A stretch of 64,000 nt of DNA from Budorcas taxicolor (Eukaryota > Chordata > Mammalia > Artiodactyla > Bovidae), in contig NC_068911.1 of NCBI RefSeq assembly GCF_023091745.1, forward strand, positions 157,838,004 through 157,902,003. The letters are read 5' to 3'. Of the stretch, positions 23,187 to 35,100 are shown piece after piece; the first letter of the stretch is position 1, and each line of letters starts with the position of its first letter. Position numbers and translations under genes: made by a program. The notes below the pieces were generated by a model, which did not search any database, was not told the origin of the DNA, and was given only the letters and a program-made list of their open reading frames with translations.

Positions 23187-23905
23187 CCTGATGGTTAGTG
23201 GTGATGAGCATCTTTTCATGTGTCTATTGAACATCTGTACATCTTTCTTTGAGAAATGTCTATTCAGGTACTTTACTCATAGTTAATTTTTGTTTAAAAT
23301 ATTGAGTTGTATGAGTTCTTTGTATATTTTGGATATTGGCCCTTTATCAGATATATCATTTACAAGTATCTTCTCCCATTCTGTGTGTGATCTTTTCATC
23401 TTGTTGATAGTTTCCTTCACTATGTAAAAGCTTCTTAGTGTGATGTCATTCTGTTTACTTTTGATTTTTTTTTCCCTTGCCCGAGGAGACATATCTGAAA
23501 AAAATATTTCTATGACCAATGTCGAAGAGAATTGCCATGTTTTCTTCCACAAGTTTAATGGTTTCAGGCCCTACATTTAAGTCTTCAACTCATTTTGAGT
23601 TTATTTTCATATATGATATAAGAAAGTAGCCCAATTTGATTCTTTTGTATGTAGCTGTCCAGTTTTCCCAACACCATTTATTGAAGAGTCTGTCTTTTCT
23701 CCATTTTATATTCTTGCCTCCTTTGTCATAGATGAATTGACCATATAGGTGGATTGACTTCTAGACTCTCTATTCTGTTCCATTGATCTATGTGTCTGTT
23801 TGTGTGGAAATCTTTGTTTGATTGTTGTAGCTTTGTAGTATAGTTTGAAATCATGGAATGTGGTTCTTCTAGCTCTGTTCTTTCTCAACATTGTTTTCTT
23901 CTGAG
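23187..23905 (-). mobile_element. older L1 ORF2 fragment
   Basis: The plus strand is antisense L1 ORF2: 'gagcatcttttcatgtgtc', 'ggatattggccctttatcag', 'cattttgagtttattttc', 'ccaacaccatttattgaag', 'cattgatctatgtgtctg'. Broken frames on the minus strand (for example 23283-23552 with SYKE-like helix residues) are ORF2 remnants. It is clearly more diverged than the L1-BT copies. Confidence 0.75.
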
Positions 23906-24743
23906 TTTATACAAAGTTTAGAATTATTTCTTGGAGATGTGTTTACCCTTGAATGATGTCAATATTGGGATGGTTTAGACTTCCTTTCATAATAATCATC
24001 TGATTTCTTTAAATGTATAAAATTATAAAAGTAATGTCTGAGGCTAATAGTTAGAAAAGTAGTAACTTTTACCACTAATAAAGCCAGTGCTGTAGATATT
24101 GCTATTTATTATATAGTTTTCAGATCTTCACATGATTTAATCGGTTGATTTTCAAATGATTTTACTTTAATGAGATCTGTTATTTAGCTTTTAAAGACAA
24201 ACATTAATAGGAGTAATATCACAGGTTATCTCCATTAACATCTTTCAGTCATAATAATGATTTGACTTCAGTATGAAATATTGGGTTACTTTATTGTGTG
24301 CTATGTTTTCTTCTTTAAAAATTCTCTGTTATACTATTAATAATGTGGAATAAAGAACTTAGTTGGCCAGAAAAGCAAGTACTAGTGTAGTTTGAAAAAA
24401 AATAAATTTATGACGGCATTACTTTGAATAGGTCATTTGGCTAGCATTTTAATTCCTTACATTTGGTAGAGAAGGTATTTATTTAACAATGCCAAAGAAA
24501 ATAAAACTTTACATAAAATGATTATAATTATTTTCTTTTCTTTTTTACTAACATTAATAGTGAATCATGCACACGCTTCTCAGGCATAGGAATTCGGGAG
24601 TTAACCCTTTATCTAGGTGTAGTCCTAGAGCAAAGGTAAAATCTAAGTTTACATAACAATGGGCCTCAAATACTGAGTATCTCTTCCTCATTTAAGGGTT
24701 TTGAAGTGAATAGTTCACATTAGGAGGTGTCTCTGCTATCAGT
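23906..24743. other. AT-rich DNA, no gene seen
   Basis: Nothing recognised apart from short A/T runs. Confidence 0.5.
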
Positions 24744-25004
24744 GGCACCCCGCTCCAGTACTCTTGCCTGGAAAATCTCATGGCCAGAGGAGCCTGGTAG
24801 GCTGCAGTCCATGGGGTTGCTAAGAGCCAGACACGACTGAGTGACTTCACTTTCACTTTTCACATTCATGCATTGAAGAAGGAAATGGCAACCCACTCCA
24901 GTATTCTTGCCTGGAGAATCCCAGGGATGGGGGAGCCTTGTGGGGTGCTGTCTATGGGATCACACAGAATTGGACACGACTGAAGCGACTTAGCAGCAGT
25001 AGCA
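24744..25004 (+). mobile_element. Bov-A2 dimeric SINE
   Basis: Monomer 1 (ggcaccccgctccagtactc) is followed by the 'cttcactttcacttttcac' linker and monomer 2 (aaggaaatggcaacccactc). It ends in 'gcgacttagcagcagtagca'. Confidence 0.9.
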
Positions 25005-25235
25005 AGGTGGCATTAGTGGTAAAGAATTTGCTTGTCAGTGCAGGAGACAAGAGATGTGAGTTCGATCTCTGAAGGCTCGGGAAAATCCCTTGGAGGAGGG
25101 CATGTATTCTTGCCTGGAGAATACTTGTCCACTCCAGTATTCTTGCCTGGAGAATCCCATGGACAGAGGAGCCTAGTGGGGTATAGTCCATAGGGTCTCA
25201 AAGAGTCAGACACAACTGAAGCGACTTAGCATGCA
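25005..25235 (+). mobile_element. Bov-tA SINE with internal duplication
   Basis: The copy starts within the tRNA-like head (ggtggcattagtggtaaag) directly after the Bov-A2. The segment 'gtattcttgcctggagaat' occurs twice (near 25105 and 25138), an internal duplication of the body. The 3' end is 'gcgacttagcatgcacta'. Confidence 0.87.
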
Positions 25236-26374
25236 CTACTTATATGAACAATTTCTTTCAACTTGGTGCTTTGCTATCTCCTAAGGCATGCTTTTCACCT
25301 ACATAGTGATGGCTGGATCACACCTGTGTCTATTTTACAGAATGATAGAAAAAGAGAGGAACTCCATGGCAAATGATTTGTGTTTTGATTTGAAGATCCA
25401 CAGTTGCAAGCATCATCCACATTCAATCCCATTGGCTTTAGTTTAATCGTCTAACCACATCTAGCTTTAGGGTGGTTGAGAAATGTCTGTAAGTTGGCAG
25501 CCAAATGTGACCTTAAACGTTATTACTACAAATGAAGGAATGAATTTTAGGGAGTAATTAGTAGTCTCTACTAAGTGACTTAGCAGCAGCAGCAGCACTA
25601 TACTTCTATAACAGAGTATTTGGTCTACTTTTTCTCCCATCCTGTTCCAACCTACTGTGAGGATTTTATTGTAACATGCTAGGAAATGCAGGAGATGTAA
25701 AGAAATATAACTTGAGGGCTTTTAAGTTTGGAAGGAGAGTTATCATCATATCCAGTAATTATCACATATCCGTAGTCATTCTACTGATGAAGGTATATTG
25801 CAGGTACAAAAGCTCTGTAAGTGGGACCAACTTGAAAAACAATTCCCCGATGAATCTGTAATACAGTCAGTCAGAATCTGGACCCAAAGACCAAAGACAC
25901 CTCAGGACTCAAATTTTAAAGGTGCAGCAAATATTCAGTGCTAGCTTGTTCAATATCATGGGGAGAAAATTTCTAACCAAAACTTATAGGAGGAAATACG
26001 AAACCCTGTAGGAAATTTTCTCTTTCTTGACACAGTACTACCATTTACAACCTGGATTGGATTGATAATAGAGTTTGGAATCATAAAATCACACCTCTGG
26101 GGGAGAAAAAAAAGTGAGCCATTCTGTTCTTCCTGAGCATGTCAAGACCTGAAATTAAAATTGTTGCCATATTAAAGTAAGCACAAAAACACAACCCTCA
26201 TCAATCAACCATTTCATTGACAAACCTTTCTAAATAAAGAGAAGATTGCTGGACAGCTTTCTAAAACAAAGTTATCTTCAAAAGACAGTTTTGAAAACAT
26301 AATCCACTGTTTGGATTTTTGCTGGGATATAGTCTAACTTCTATCAGGGCTTGAGGTATGTTGTGAAAGTTCCT
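25236..26374. other. unique DNA, no gene seen
   Basis: Contains only a 25-base BovA 3' end scrap at 25575-25600 (gtgacttagcagcagcagc). No exon is recognised. Confidence 0.5.
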
Positions 26375-26470
26375 TTGACCTGTGGGTCAAGAGACTTGGC
26401 TCTAAGTAGATGACCTTGGGCAAGTTTAATCTCCAATCCCCCTTGCTTTCATCTGTGGAGGCACGGTGAC
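26375..26470 (+). repeat. MIR SINE fragment, weak
   Basis: The phrase 'gatgaccttgggcaagttt' matches the MIR core and 'catctgtgga' follows in place. The flanks are diverged. Confidence 0.45.
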
Positions 26471-26684
26471 TGAGGAACTAGGGGCACGGAGGAGAGGGGG
26501 GAGAACTCAGTAATAACACAGGTCCCTCATGTTCTCTCCCTTTCTTCTAGTCCCTTTTTGTGAATATCTATAAAAGTATCATTTTTCCTGTATTTGGTGT
26601 CAATTTTGCTTCACAAGAGAAGCAGTGAGTTTAGACTTTGTGCCCAATACCTGGTAAAGTTTTATATGAGGATTCCCAGCATGT

Positions 26685-26930
26685 TGGTTAAAAGTGTGAG
26701 CTTTGCACTCAGACTGCCTAGTCTAATTGTGACTCTTATTAGCTGTGTGACCCTCAGCAAATTGCTTAACCCCTCTGAGTCTCAATGTCTTCAAACATAA
26801 ACCAGGGAAATGAGTAATATCAACCTATGGGTTTTGCAAGCTTCAGAGGATATAATCAATGTGAAGCGCTGAATACCGTGTCTGGCATTTCGTAAGTATT
26901 CTATGAATAGTACCATTATTATGTGCAATT
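26685..26930 (+). repeat. MIR SINE
   Basis: A good MIR copy: 'ggttaaaagtgtgagcttt', 'cagactgcctagtctaat', 'tagctgtgtgaccctcagc', 'cctctgagtctcaatgtct' and 'aagcgctgaataccgtgtc' appear in order. Confidence 0.8.
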
Positions 26931-27214
26931 CAGATATTAATAAATGTCTTCTAATGCATTTGGTAATGATGGAGCACTGCTTTTTGACTGGAAAATGTAT
27001 TATAATATGTTTCATATAGCTGTGTATTAGTAGAGAATGAAGTTAGACTGAGTCGTCTCTGGGAGCAATTAGAACAGATTAAAAGAATCTGTGTGCCCTT
27101 GTGATGATGAGACACCAGCCTTGCTTTCCAGACGTGGGATGCTGCTTGTTCACTGGGGAGACCTGAAACACACAGGGAGGTGAAGGTCAAAGGGCCTCAG
27201 CTTCCACCCCCACT

Positions 27215-27385
27215 CTGCCATCACTAATGACTCACCAAGGCACATTGTTTAGCCTCTCATAGCATCAGTGGTCTCATTTCTAAAACAGAAATAAGATTCC
27301 CCTGGTAGGAATGATTTAAGAGCAAAAAGAGATAAACCGGAGGTGACTGGCATAGAGACGGGGCTCTTGTATCATTTATTTTCAC
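27215..27385 (+). repeat. MIR SINE, diverged
   Basis: The order 'catcactaatgactcacc', 'cctctcatagcatcagtgg' and 'tctcatttctaaaacagaa' corresponds to the MIR core and 3' half (cctctctgtgcctcagtttcctcatctgtaaaa) with substitutions. Confidence 0.5.
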
Positions 27386-27711
27386 TCTTTCTCCTTCAAT
27401 GTAATTGCCTTGTAGGTGGATTACTGACCCTTCAAAAGCATTGAATAACACCAAATGAGGCCTATTAAATTAACTTGATTGCAGATTTTGAGAAAGATTT
27501 CTTACTTAAGCTGTTTTTTTTTTTTTTAAATTTACTGAAACTTTATGTAACAGAAAGGTCCTCAAGTTCTCCTAAAATTATGGTTTATCTTTTTTTTCCA
27601 GTTTACAGCATGATGAGTCTCACCCTGATGAAACTGTAAAAAATTCTGTATCCTTGTCAATATTGTTGACAACATTTAAGAGGTTGCTTTTATATTGTGT
27701 CTGTGGCCTGT

Positions 27712-27725
27712 CACACTGAGCTTTT
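27712..27725. repeat. 14-bp TSD, left copy, of L1-BT
   Basis: cacactgagctttt here recurs exactly at 29136-29149. The pair brackets the L1-BT insertion. Confidence 0.92.
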
Positions 27726-29135
27726 TTTTAATTTTTTATTATAGTTTTTTATTTTTTTAATTTTAAAATCTTTAATTCTTACATGTGTTCCCAAACATGG
27801 ACCACCCCCCCGCCACCTCCCTCCCCATAACATCTCTGTGGGTCATCCCCATGCACCAGCCCCAAGCATGCTGTAACCTGCGTCAGACATAGACTGGCGA
27901 TTCAATTCTTACATGATAGTATACATGATAGAATGCCATTCTCCCAAATCATCCCACCCTCTCCCTCTCCCTCTGAGTCCAAAAGTCCGTTATACACAGC
28001 TGTGTCTTTTTTCCTGTCTTGCATACAGGGTCGTCATTGCCATCTTTCTAAATTCCATATATATGTGTTAGTATACTGTATTGGTGTTTTACTTTCTGGC
28101 TTACTTCACTCTGTATAATCGGCTCCAGTTTCATCCATCTCATCAGAACTGATTCAAATGAATTCTTTTTAACGGCTGAGTAATACTCCATTGTGTATAT
28201 GTACCACAGCTTTCTTATCCATTCATCTGCTGATGGACATCTAGGTTGTTTCCATGTCCTGGCTATTATAAACAGTGCTGCGATGAACATTGGGGTACAT
28301 GTGTCTTTCAATTCTGGTTTCCTCGGTGTGTATGCCCTGCAGTGGGATTGCTGGGTCATAAGGGAGTTCTATTTGCAATTTTTTAAGGAATCTCCACACT
28401 GTTCTCCATAGTGGCTGTACTAGTTTGCATTCCCACCAACAATGTAGGAGGGTTCCCTTTTCTCCACACCCTCTCCAGCATTTATTGCTTGCAGATTTTT
28501 GGATCGCAGCCATTCTGACTGGTGTGAAGTGGTACTTCATTGTGGTTTTGATTTGCATTTCTCTGATAATGAGTGATGTTGAGCATCTTTTCATGTGTTT
28601 GTTAGCCATCCGTATGTCTTCTTTGGAGAAATGTCTATTTAGTTCTTTGGCCCATTTTTTGATTGGGTCGTTTATTTTTCTGGAATTGAGCTGCATAAGT
28701 TGCTTGTATATTTTTGAGATTAGTTGTTTGTCAGTTGCTTCATTTGCTATTATTTGCTCCCATTCAGAAGGCTGTCTTTTCACCTTGCTTATAGTTTCCT
28801 TTGTTGTGCAGAAGCTTTTAATTTTAATTAGATCCCATTTGTTTATTTTTGCTTTTATTTCCAGAATTCTGGGAGGTGGATCATAGAGGATCCTGCTGTG
28901 ATTTATGTCTGAGAGTGTTTTGCCTATGTTCTCCTCTAGGAGTTTTATAGTTTCTGGTCTTACATTTAGATCTTTAATCCATTTTGAGTTTATTTTTGTG
29001 TGCGGTGTTAGAAAGTGATCTAGTTTCATTCTTTGACAAGTGGTTGACCAGTTTTCCCAGCACCACTTGTTAAAGAGATTGTCTTTACTCCATTGTATAT
29101 TCTTGCCTCCTTTGTCAAAGATAAGGTGTCCATAT
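27726..29135 (-). mobile_element. young L1-BT LINE, 5'-truncated
   Basis: A 1.41-kb insertion with a poly(T) start on the plus strand. It carries the 3' UTR and the last roughly 350 codons of ORF2 on the minus strand (28048-29029), including the Cys/His cluster beginning CWRGCGEKG. Relative to the 52-kb copy it lacks two bases near 28303-28307, which shifts the ORF2 C-terminus. I count only about a dozen other differences over 1.4 kb. The TSDs are perfect. No promoter or ORF1 is present, so it is dead on arrival. Confidence 0.94.
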
Positions 29136-29149
29136 CACACTGAGCTTTT

Positions 29150-29902
29150 GATCCTAGCTGCTCTTGGGTTCCTTGGCAGCAGCTGGCCAGCTCATGGCTG
29201 AATTTTCCTTTTGATCCAGTTTTCTCCTGACCCCTCTCCCTGTTCCAACATCATCATAACCTCCTCTCTTTAATCCTGAAAGCTACCTAAAAGACCAGCA
29301 TGAAATTAGTGGTTAATAAGACTTTACTGAATACTAGAGGGTGGTAAGTTGTAGAGCATACCATTATAAAGGCAACAACCATTGAAACTGGGTATCAGAC
29401 ATCACCATTTCTAAAGTCTAGAAGCTGAACTTTGGCACAGGAAGATCATTAATCTCAGTTGCTCCACCTGTTATGCCATAGCCTATTGCTGATTCTGTGA
29501 CCTTTATTCATCCAAAGACCCTCTTTTTTCTATCTTGTTGGTTCCCAACCTTTGGCATCCTCTGACTCTTCTCCAGCTTTACCCTCAGATCATTTTTATA
29601 TGAAATTAACATCTCAGGCTCATAAAGGACACTCTTCCCTCTTTCTTTCTAGACTCAATTCTGCAGAGCAGTTTACCTCCCTCTTTTCTCATTCTGCAGT
29701 GTGGATGATGCCGTAGGTCCTGCCTTTCCTAACTGGGGCACCTGCCCTGTGGCCATCCTCTCCTCCAGTGCAGAAATGGTAGCTGTCAGTAGACACATTC
29801 CCCATTTAGATTCATGTCACTCTTTACATTGTGTGGACTTTATGCTTTCAGTACACTAGATGCTTTCATGTGTTATTTAAACATTCTCTTAGATCTAGTA
29901 TG
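29150..29902. other. unique DNA, no gene seen
   Basis: Begins with the flank of the L1-BT insertion. C/T-rich segments occur at about 29215-29280 and 29630-29700. No exon is recognised. Confidence 0.5.
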
Positions 29903-30103
29903 GGCTTCCGTGATGGCTCAGTGTTGAAGAATCCACTTGCCAATGCAGAAGACTTGGGTTCAGTCCCTGGGTTGGGAAGATCCCCTGGAGAAGGAAATGG
30001 CAACCCACTCCAGTATTCTTTCCTGGGAAATCCCATGGACAGAGGAGCCTGGCCTGATACAGTCCATAGGGTCACAAAGAGTCGAACATGACTGAGTGAC
30101 GGA
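29903..30103 (+). mobile_element. Bov-tA SINE
   Basis: Near full length, from the tRNA-like head (gggcttccgtgatggctcag) to 'catgactgagtgacggag'. The B-box reads gggttcagtccctgg. Confidence 0.92.
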
Positions 30104-30149
30104 GCACATGCACGACAAGCCTAGACCTACTAAGTGTTAAAAACAGATT

Positions 30150-30265
30150 AAAAACTGAAAGGTAAGTTTAAATATCTTGTCTAAGGGTAGGAAACTCTTA
30201 AGTGGGAGAGCCTAGATTTAAACGTTGTTCTGGCTGATTCCAAGCCTGCTGCTATTCTAAGCTGT
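30150..30265 (-). repeat. MIR SINE fragment, weak
   Basis: The plus strand reads 'tcttgtctaagggtagg', 'cttaagtgggagagcc' and 'gatttaaacgttgttctgg', in reverse MIR order. Confidence 0.45.
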
Positions 30266-30285
30266 GTTTCATGGATTTGTCCTTA

Positions 30286-30505
30286 TTGTTGTTGTTCAGT
30301 TGCTAAGTCGTGTGTGACTCTTTGTGACCCCATAGACTATAGACTGCCAGGCTCCTTTGTCCATGGAATTTTCCGGGGAAGAATACTGGAGTGGATTGCC
30401 ATTTCCTTCTCCATGGGATCTTCCTGACCCAGGGATTGAACCCACATCTCCAGCACATCCTGCATCACAGGCAGATTTTTACTGGTGAGTCACTAGGGAA
30501 GCCCA
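30286..30505 (-). mobile_element. Bov-tA SINE with TSD
   Basis: Minus-strand copy with a (TTG)n-type 3' tail at the left and the head (gtcactagggaagccc) at the right. The TSD matches at 11 of 12 bases: gatttgtcctta (30274-30285) and gatttgttctta (30506-30517). Confidence 0.92.
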
Positions 30506-30517
30506 GATTTGTTCTTA

Positions 30518-31019
30518 AATGTTTAAAGACTGAGTAATTCCCAACAAAGTAGAGTGTCGTATGTATTAAATATCCTTAACAAAATCAAATAATTGTTTGC
30601 AAATAGTTGCTACTTCTCTTTTAAAAAGTCCATAGAAAGTACAGAAATATACAATAGGAAATTCTACCCATATAAAGGAACATTTTGATTTCTAAAGCTG
30701 TTGATAGCTGATTTCTGTCACATCTGTGAGATCTAGAAATCCCTGAGGCCCGAGATTACCAACAGTGGTACAAGCGAAATAGATGTTTCATTGTTTGAGA
30801 AATGCTCAGGATGAATGTTAGCAGTCAGCGTTAGATTATGGGAGACTGTTGTTCCTGGTGTTTTTCCCAAACTGCCCCAAAATGTGACAACTGTTAATTC
30901 TCAATGGCCCCCAAGAGACAAGCAATTTACAGCAGAGAAATTGAACCTACTATGGAAATGTTCAGAATTTAGGAGTGGATAAGACTATATCTCAACTCTG
31001 GCATGTGTTTGTGCCTATG
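30518..31019. other. unique DNA, no gene seen
   Basis: No repeat or exon recognised. Confidence 0.5.
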
Positions 31020-31216
31020 ATCAGTTGCTTCAATTGTGTCAGACTCTTTTCGACCCTATGGACTGTAGCCCTCCAGGCTCCTCTGTCCATGAGGTTTCCC
31101 AGGCAAGAATACTGGAGTGGGTTGCCATTTCCTTCTCCAGGGAATCTTCCCGACCCAGGGAATAACCCAGGGCCTGGTGTCTCCTGCATTGCAGGAGGAT
31201 TTCTTACCCACTGTCA
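31020..31216 (-). mobile_element. Bov-tA SINE, head damaged
   Basis: The 3' end (gttgcttcaattgtgtcag) and body are clear. The tRNA-like head carries a small insertion (gggcctgg, 31169-31176) and breaks off at 'cttacccactgtca'. Confidence 0.88.
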
Positions 31217-32989
31217 AGTCTAGTAGGTAGGCCAAATTCAATTTTCGATTGCTGATAAGACTGGGAGTATTCTGCTTGTGTATTTCCCACAGTCTACTCT
31301 AGGTCACAACCACAATGGCCTTGAGCAACTCTAGGTCATCATTCACAGAAATACATAATACTGGCCCCTTGTTTATCACTAATGCCTTCAGCATATTAAC
31401 TATAATTGGTTTATGTCTAGTGAGCGCCAATATAAATTGCAATAATTTGGGGTAGTAAATTTTGTGCTTATATATACCAGTGAACTGTTCAAAATATGCA
31501 ATGCATCATTAAATGAATACATTAACAATTTTTTTCAATTAATGTTTTAATAGCATTTCTCCAGATCGATTTGTTACAGCCTAAAAAATTTTCTATTTGG
31601 CCAACCACAAAGAGAGAAGTTAGGGGCAAAAAAACCATCCTGTAGAATGGTGGAAAATGCATTAAAATTCTCTGAAGGATTTTTTCAGAGAAGCAATTTT
31701 TCAGAGCATAATGGTGAAACCAGCACTTACTGATAGGATCTCATAGCAACTGGATTAACATTTCAGTCCAGAATTTTGCCTAATCAACATCTGCTAGAAA
31801 ATGTAAAAGAGAAAAAAAAATTGATAACTGCCTAGAGTTCTGAAGTATGCACTTAGTTGCGTACACATTTCTACCCATATTTTGTGGGAATAAGAATAGC
31901 TTGGTAGATTGAATCACAAAGCAATAACAAGAATTGCTTTCTCATCTGGTCTGGCATATGAGAAAACCACAAAACAATGCCTGCTCTGACCCCGCAGGTG
32001 TGCAAGCTACATCAAAACAAAGAAACATTATTCCCCGGACTCTTTCTAGTGGTCTCATCGTTTGTGCTGAGACACAAAGAAGTAAACAAATGCCGAGTGC
32101 TAGCTTTGCTTCTGTCCCTCCCACTCTGGGAGCCTGAACTGGGTCAGAGAGGAGTCAAACCAGGGGGGTTGATAGGCCAATTTTAGCTATCAGCTGATCT
32201 ATTGAAGCAGAGGAAAGGAAAAAAGAATAACAGGAGGCAGTGTTTCAAGGCTATGTTGAAGATATTGCTAGAAAATTCTGTTCTGTTTTCTTTTTAAATT
32301 TATTTTTCCATTTAAATTGGATTGTTCTGTGATTAGGAAGCCTTTTTCTTTTCATCCAAGTGAAGAACCTTTGTTTTTATTTTTCCTGCCTATGAGTGGT
32401 TTATGTGTCAGATGTGGTTAAACCCATGGGCTTTATTGCCTCATTTGAAAAAGTCATAAAATACCATTCTTATATCCCTCAAAACAACCTCTTTTCACAT
32501 GGGTGAACCTAACAGAATGTCAATTGAAATTGTTAAATTTAATGACTTAATTTAATTTTATGTCATGCCCATTAGGTAAGCCAAATTTAATATTTGCTGA
32601 AAAGCCAAGTAAATCCTAGGGCCACTGTCATATACTTTGATTTTCAGTTAGCCAATAAATCTAATGTTGCTGTAGATTTTGCAGATGTTCGTACCTAGCT
32701 TCTTCATTCCTTTCTCTCCATAGTTTACAGATTCTGGAGATTATAACCCCAAGCCATCTTTTACCATGTAAATATTTCTAGGTATCATTCTTCCGTGGCT
32801 ATAAATAAAGTCATATTTCTAGTATATTCAGATCATGGTACTAGGAGGCTGCACATGACCTCTATAAATCCTATTCCTCCTCTCAAGGAATGCCATTGAG
32901 GATTTCTATGAGTTTCCTGGGAGATGTGTCATGTGTGTTTAGCCCCATGTGCCTGTCCCTCAATCAGATTTCCTTGTCACGTTGTGGAT
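31217..32989. other. about 1.8 kb unique DNA, no gene seen
   Basis: Overlapping 60-70 codon frames at 31934-32186 lie on both strands in a slightly GC-richer patch. None carries a domain or convincing splice sites. Confidence 0.5.
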
Positions 32990-33710
32990 CATCCACCACG
33001 TTCTTCCTATCTCAGCATAATAAACCAGTGGTCCTGCAAAGGAGTAGCCCTTGAATTTGTCCAATCTCTTGGACACAGTGACTCAGATCTTTGACTCAGA
33101 TCCCCATTGACTCAGATTTCACTGCATTTCAGCATCCTTCAACCAAACCCCTGTAGCTAAAATTTGCTTCTCTAAGTGTGAGGGCTTTCCCTCAAACCAT
33201 AGAAGGCTACTAGCCCACAATTGGAATAGGTGGAAATTCGGGGGGATTAACACCACCCACTCCTATTCCCCACCCGTCAGTTTTCAACCAATGACTCCCA
33301 GGAAATGATGTATAAAAACTCGACACCTCTGGCTACTCCCGCAGAGTAATTCTGAAACATGTGTTTCCTCAAATTTCCCTGTGAGTAAGCTCTCCTGGCC
33401 TATTGCATGTGTCTGACTGTTTGTGACCCCATGGAGTATAGCCCACCAGGCTTCTCTGTATATGGAATTCTCTGGCAAGAATACCAGAGTGGGTAGCCGT
33501 TCCCTTCTCCAGGGGATCTTCCCAACCCAGGAGTCGAACTGGGGTCTCCTGCAGTGCAGGCAGATTCTCTACTGTCTTAGCCACCAGGAAAGAAGCTCTT
33601 GTATATGTTGGCTTAGTAATAGCCCATTCCCGACTGCCTGCCTTTCTTTGTTTGCCTTCCCCAAACTCACTGTGTGCCCTGGAACTTCAAAATTAACTAT
33701 ATACACTTAG
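32990..33710 (+). repeat. possible old LTR, split by a SINE
   Basis: A GC-richer block includes CAAT-like 'caaccaatgactcc' and a TATA-like 'tgtataaaaactcg' (33310-33323), spaced as in an LTR promoter, followed by 'cctgtgagtaagctctcc'. A Bov-tA sits inside at 33404-33595. I cannot name the LTR family and could not define TG...CA ends, so this is an inference. Confidence 0.3.
33404..33595 (-). mobile_element. Bov-tA SINE
   Basis: Minus-strand copy from a shortened 3' end (gtgtctgactgtttgtgacc) to the head (tagccaccaggaaag). The B-box complement reads gagtcgaactggg. Confidence 0.9.
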
Positions 33711-34274
33711 ATCTTTGTCTTAGAGTATACTTCTGGGAAAAATGATGACAACGCCACATAGAAGACTGATACTTGATTCATTATCTCCCTCCATCATTTT
33801 TGCTACCACTCAAGTCACTGTCCTGACAGTAGAAAGAGTCTCCAAAATAATATCGACTCACATGTGAATGCTCATCTGCAAGTCATTGCTGTCACAGCTG
33901 ATTGAGTAGGTCTTACTGTGAAAATACCTACTCATTCAATTAGTTTGTAATTTTTAAAAAATTGCTTGTCTATGCATGTCTAACAAGGTAATAAAAAGAG
34001 AAGAGCTCAAAGAATTAGGAAGAGGATCATCCATATTGGATTATTCATGATTCAGGTCAAATTTGTTCTTAGAGTCTGAATCTGAATATTCTAGTCTGTG
34101 ATGTCAGCTTCAGATAATAAAATTTGCCCTGCCTCCAAATATGTGTAGACTTATACTGGTTTTTAATTGCAGAGACCAGTCTTCCAGACAAATATTCTTC
34201 TGTTATTCTTGAATTAAACAGTAATGCTTATATTCTTTTGACAGTGAAGTCTGAAACTACTTTTTTTCCCAAAA
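33711..34274. other. unique DNA, no gene seen
   Basis: No repeat or exon recognised. The frame at 34124-34336 runs into the Tigger element and has no domain. Confidence 0.5.
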
Positions 34275-34276
34275 TA

Positions 34277-34997
34277 CAGTCATATCTTGGAGGTATTGCA
34301 GGTCTGGTTCCAGACCACTGCAATAAAGCGGTCTGAATATCACAATAAAGCAAGTCACATGAATGTGCAGTAGCATTATGTTGAAAAAACAATGTACATA
34401 CTTTAATTAAAAAATATTTCATTATAAAGGAGAGGTGAGAGAGCGAAATAAAAGGAAGAAAGGAAGGGAGGAAAGGAGGGAAGGATTCTGAATTACAGTG
34501 ACTGTGAGTAGGGCATTGGGTTTCTCTATGGGTATCATAAAAATCATGCTAAGGACCAGATCTCTGAAACTGATTACATATGTTAAAAAAAAAATGTTTT
34601 GACCAGAATGAAAATGAAAATGTTATATTCATGGATTAAAAACTTCATTATTTAAACAAACTAAAAAATTTTTTTTAGCTATATGTTGCTAGTATATGAA
34701 AAAACTGACTTTTTATATTTATTAAAATAACACTTTACTGCTAAAAATTCTAAACATCATCTGAGCCCTTCTCAAGTCATAAGAGTAACATCAAAGATCA
34801 CTGACCACCATAATAAATATAATAATAATGAAAAAGTTGGAATATTGTGAAAGTTACCAAAATGTAACACAGAGACACAAAGTGAGCAAATGACTTTGAC
34901 AGACTTGCTCCACGCAGGGTTGCCACATATCTTCAATTTGTAAAAAAGGGGGGATCTGCGAAGCACAGTAAAGCAAAGATAATAAAACATTATGCCT
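34277..34997 (+). mobile_element. Tigger1-type DNA transposon, internally deleted, with an insertion
   Basis: The left arm (cagtcatatcttggaggtat, 'ggttccagaccactgcaata') and right arm ('agtaacatcaaagatcactg', 'gcagggttgccacatatctt', 'gcgaagcacagtaaagcaaa') match Tigger1 ends. TA dinucleotides at 34275-34276 and 34998-34999 are the expected TSD. The transposase region is absent, as in non-autonomous copies. About 290 bases at 34440-34725, starting with a GGAA-rich tract, do not belong to Tigger and look like a later insertion. Confidence 0.8.
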
Positions 34998-35100
34998 TAT
35001 GGAAAGAGATAAAGATCATCTCAAAGATGATACTAGCTCTTTATAACCTGTTAAGAAATGCTACTAAGGAATTTGTTTTATCTTTTTATCATTTATACTA

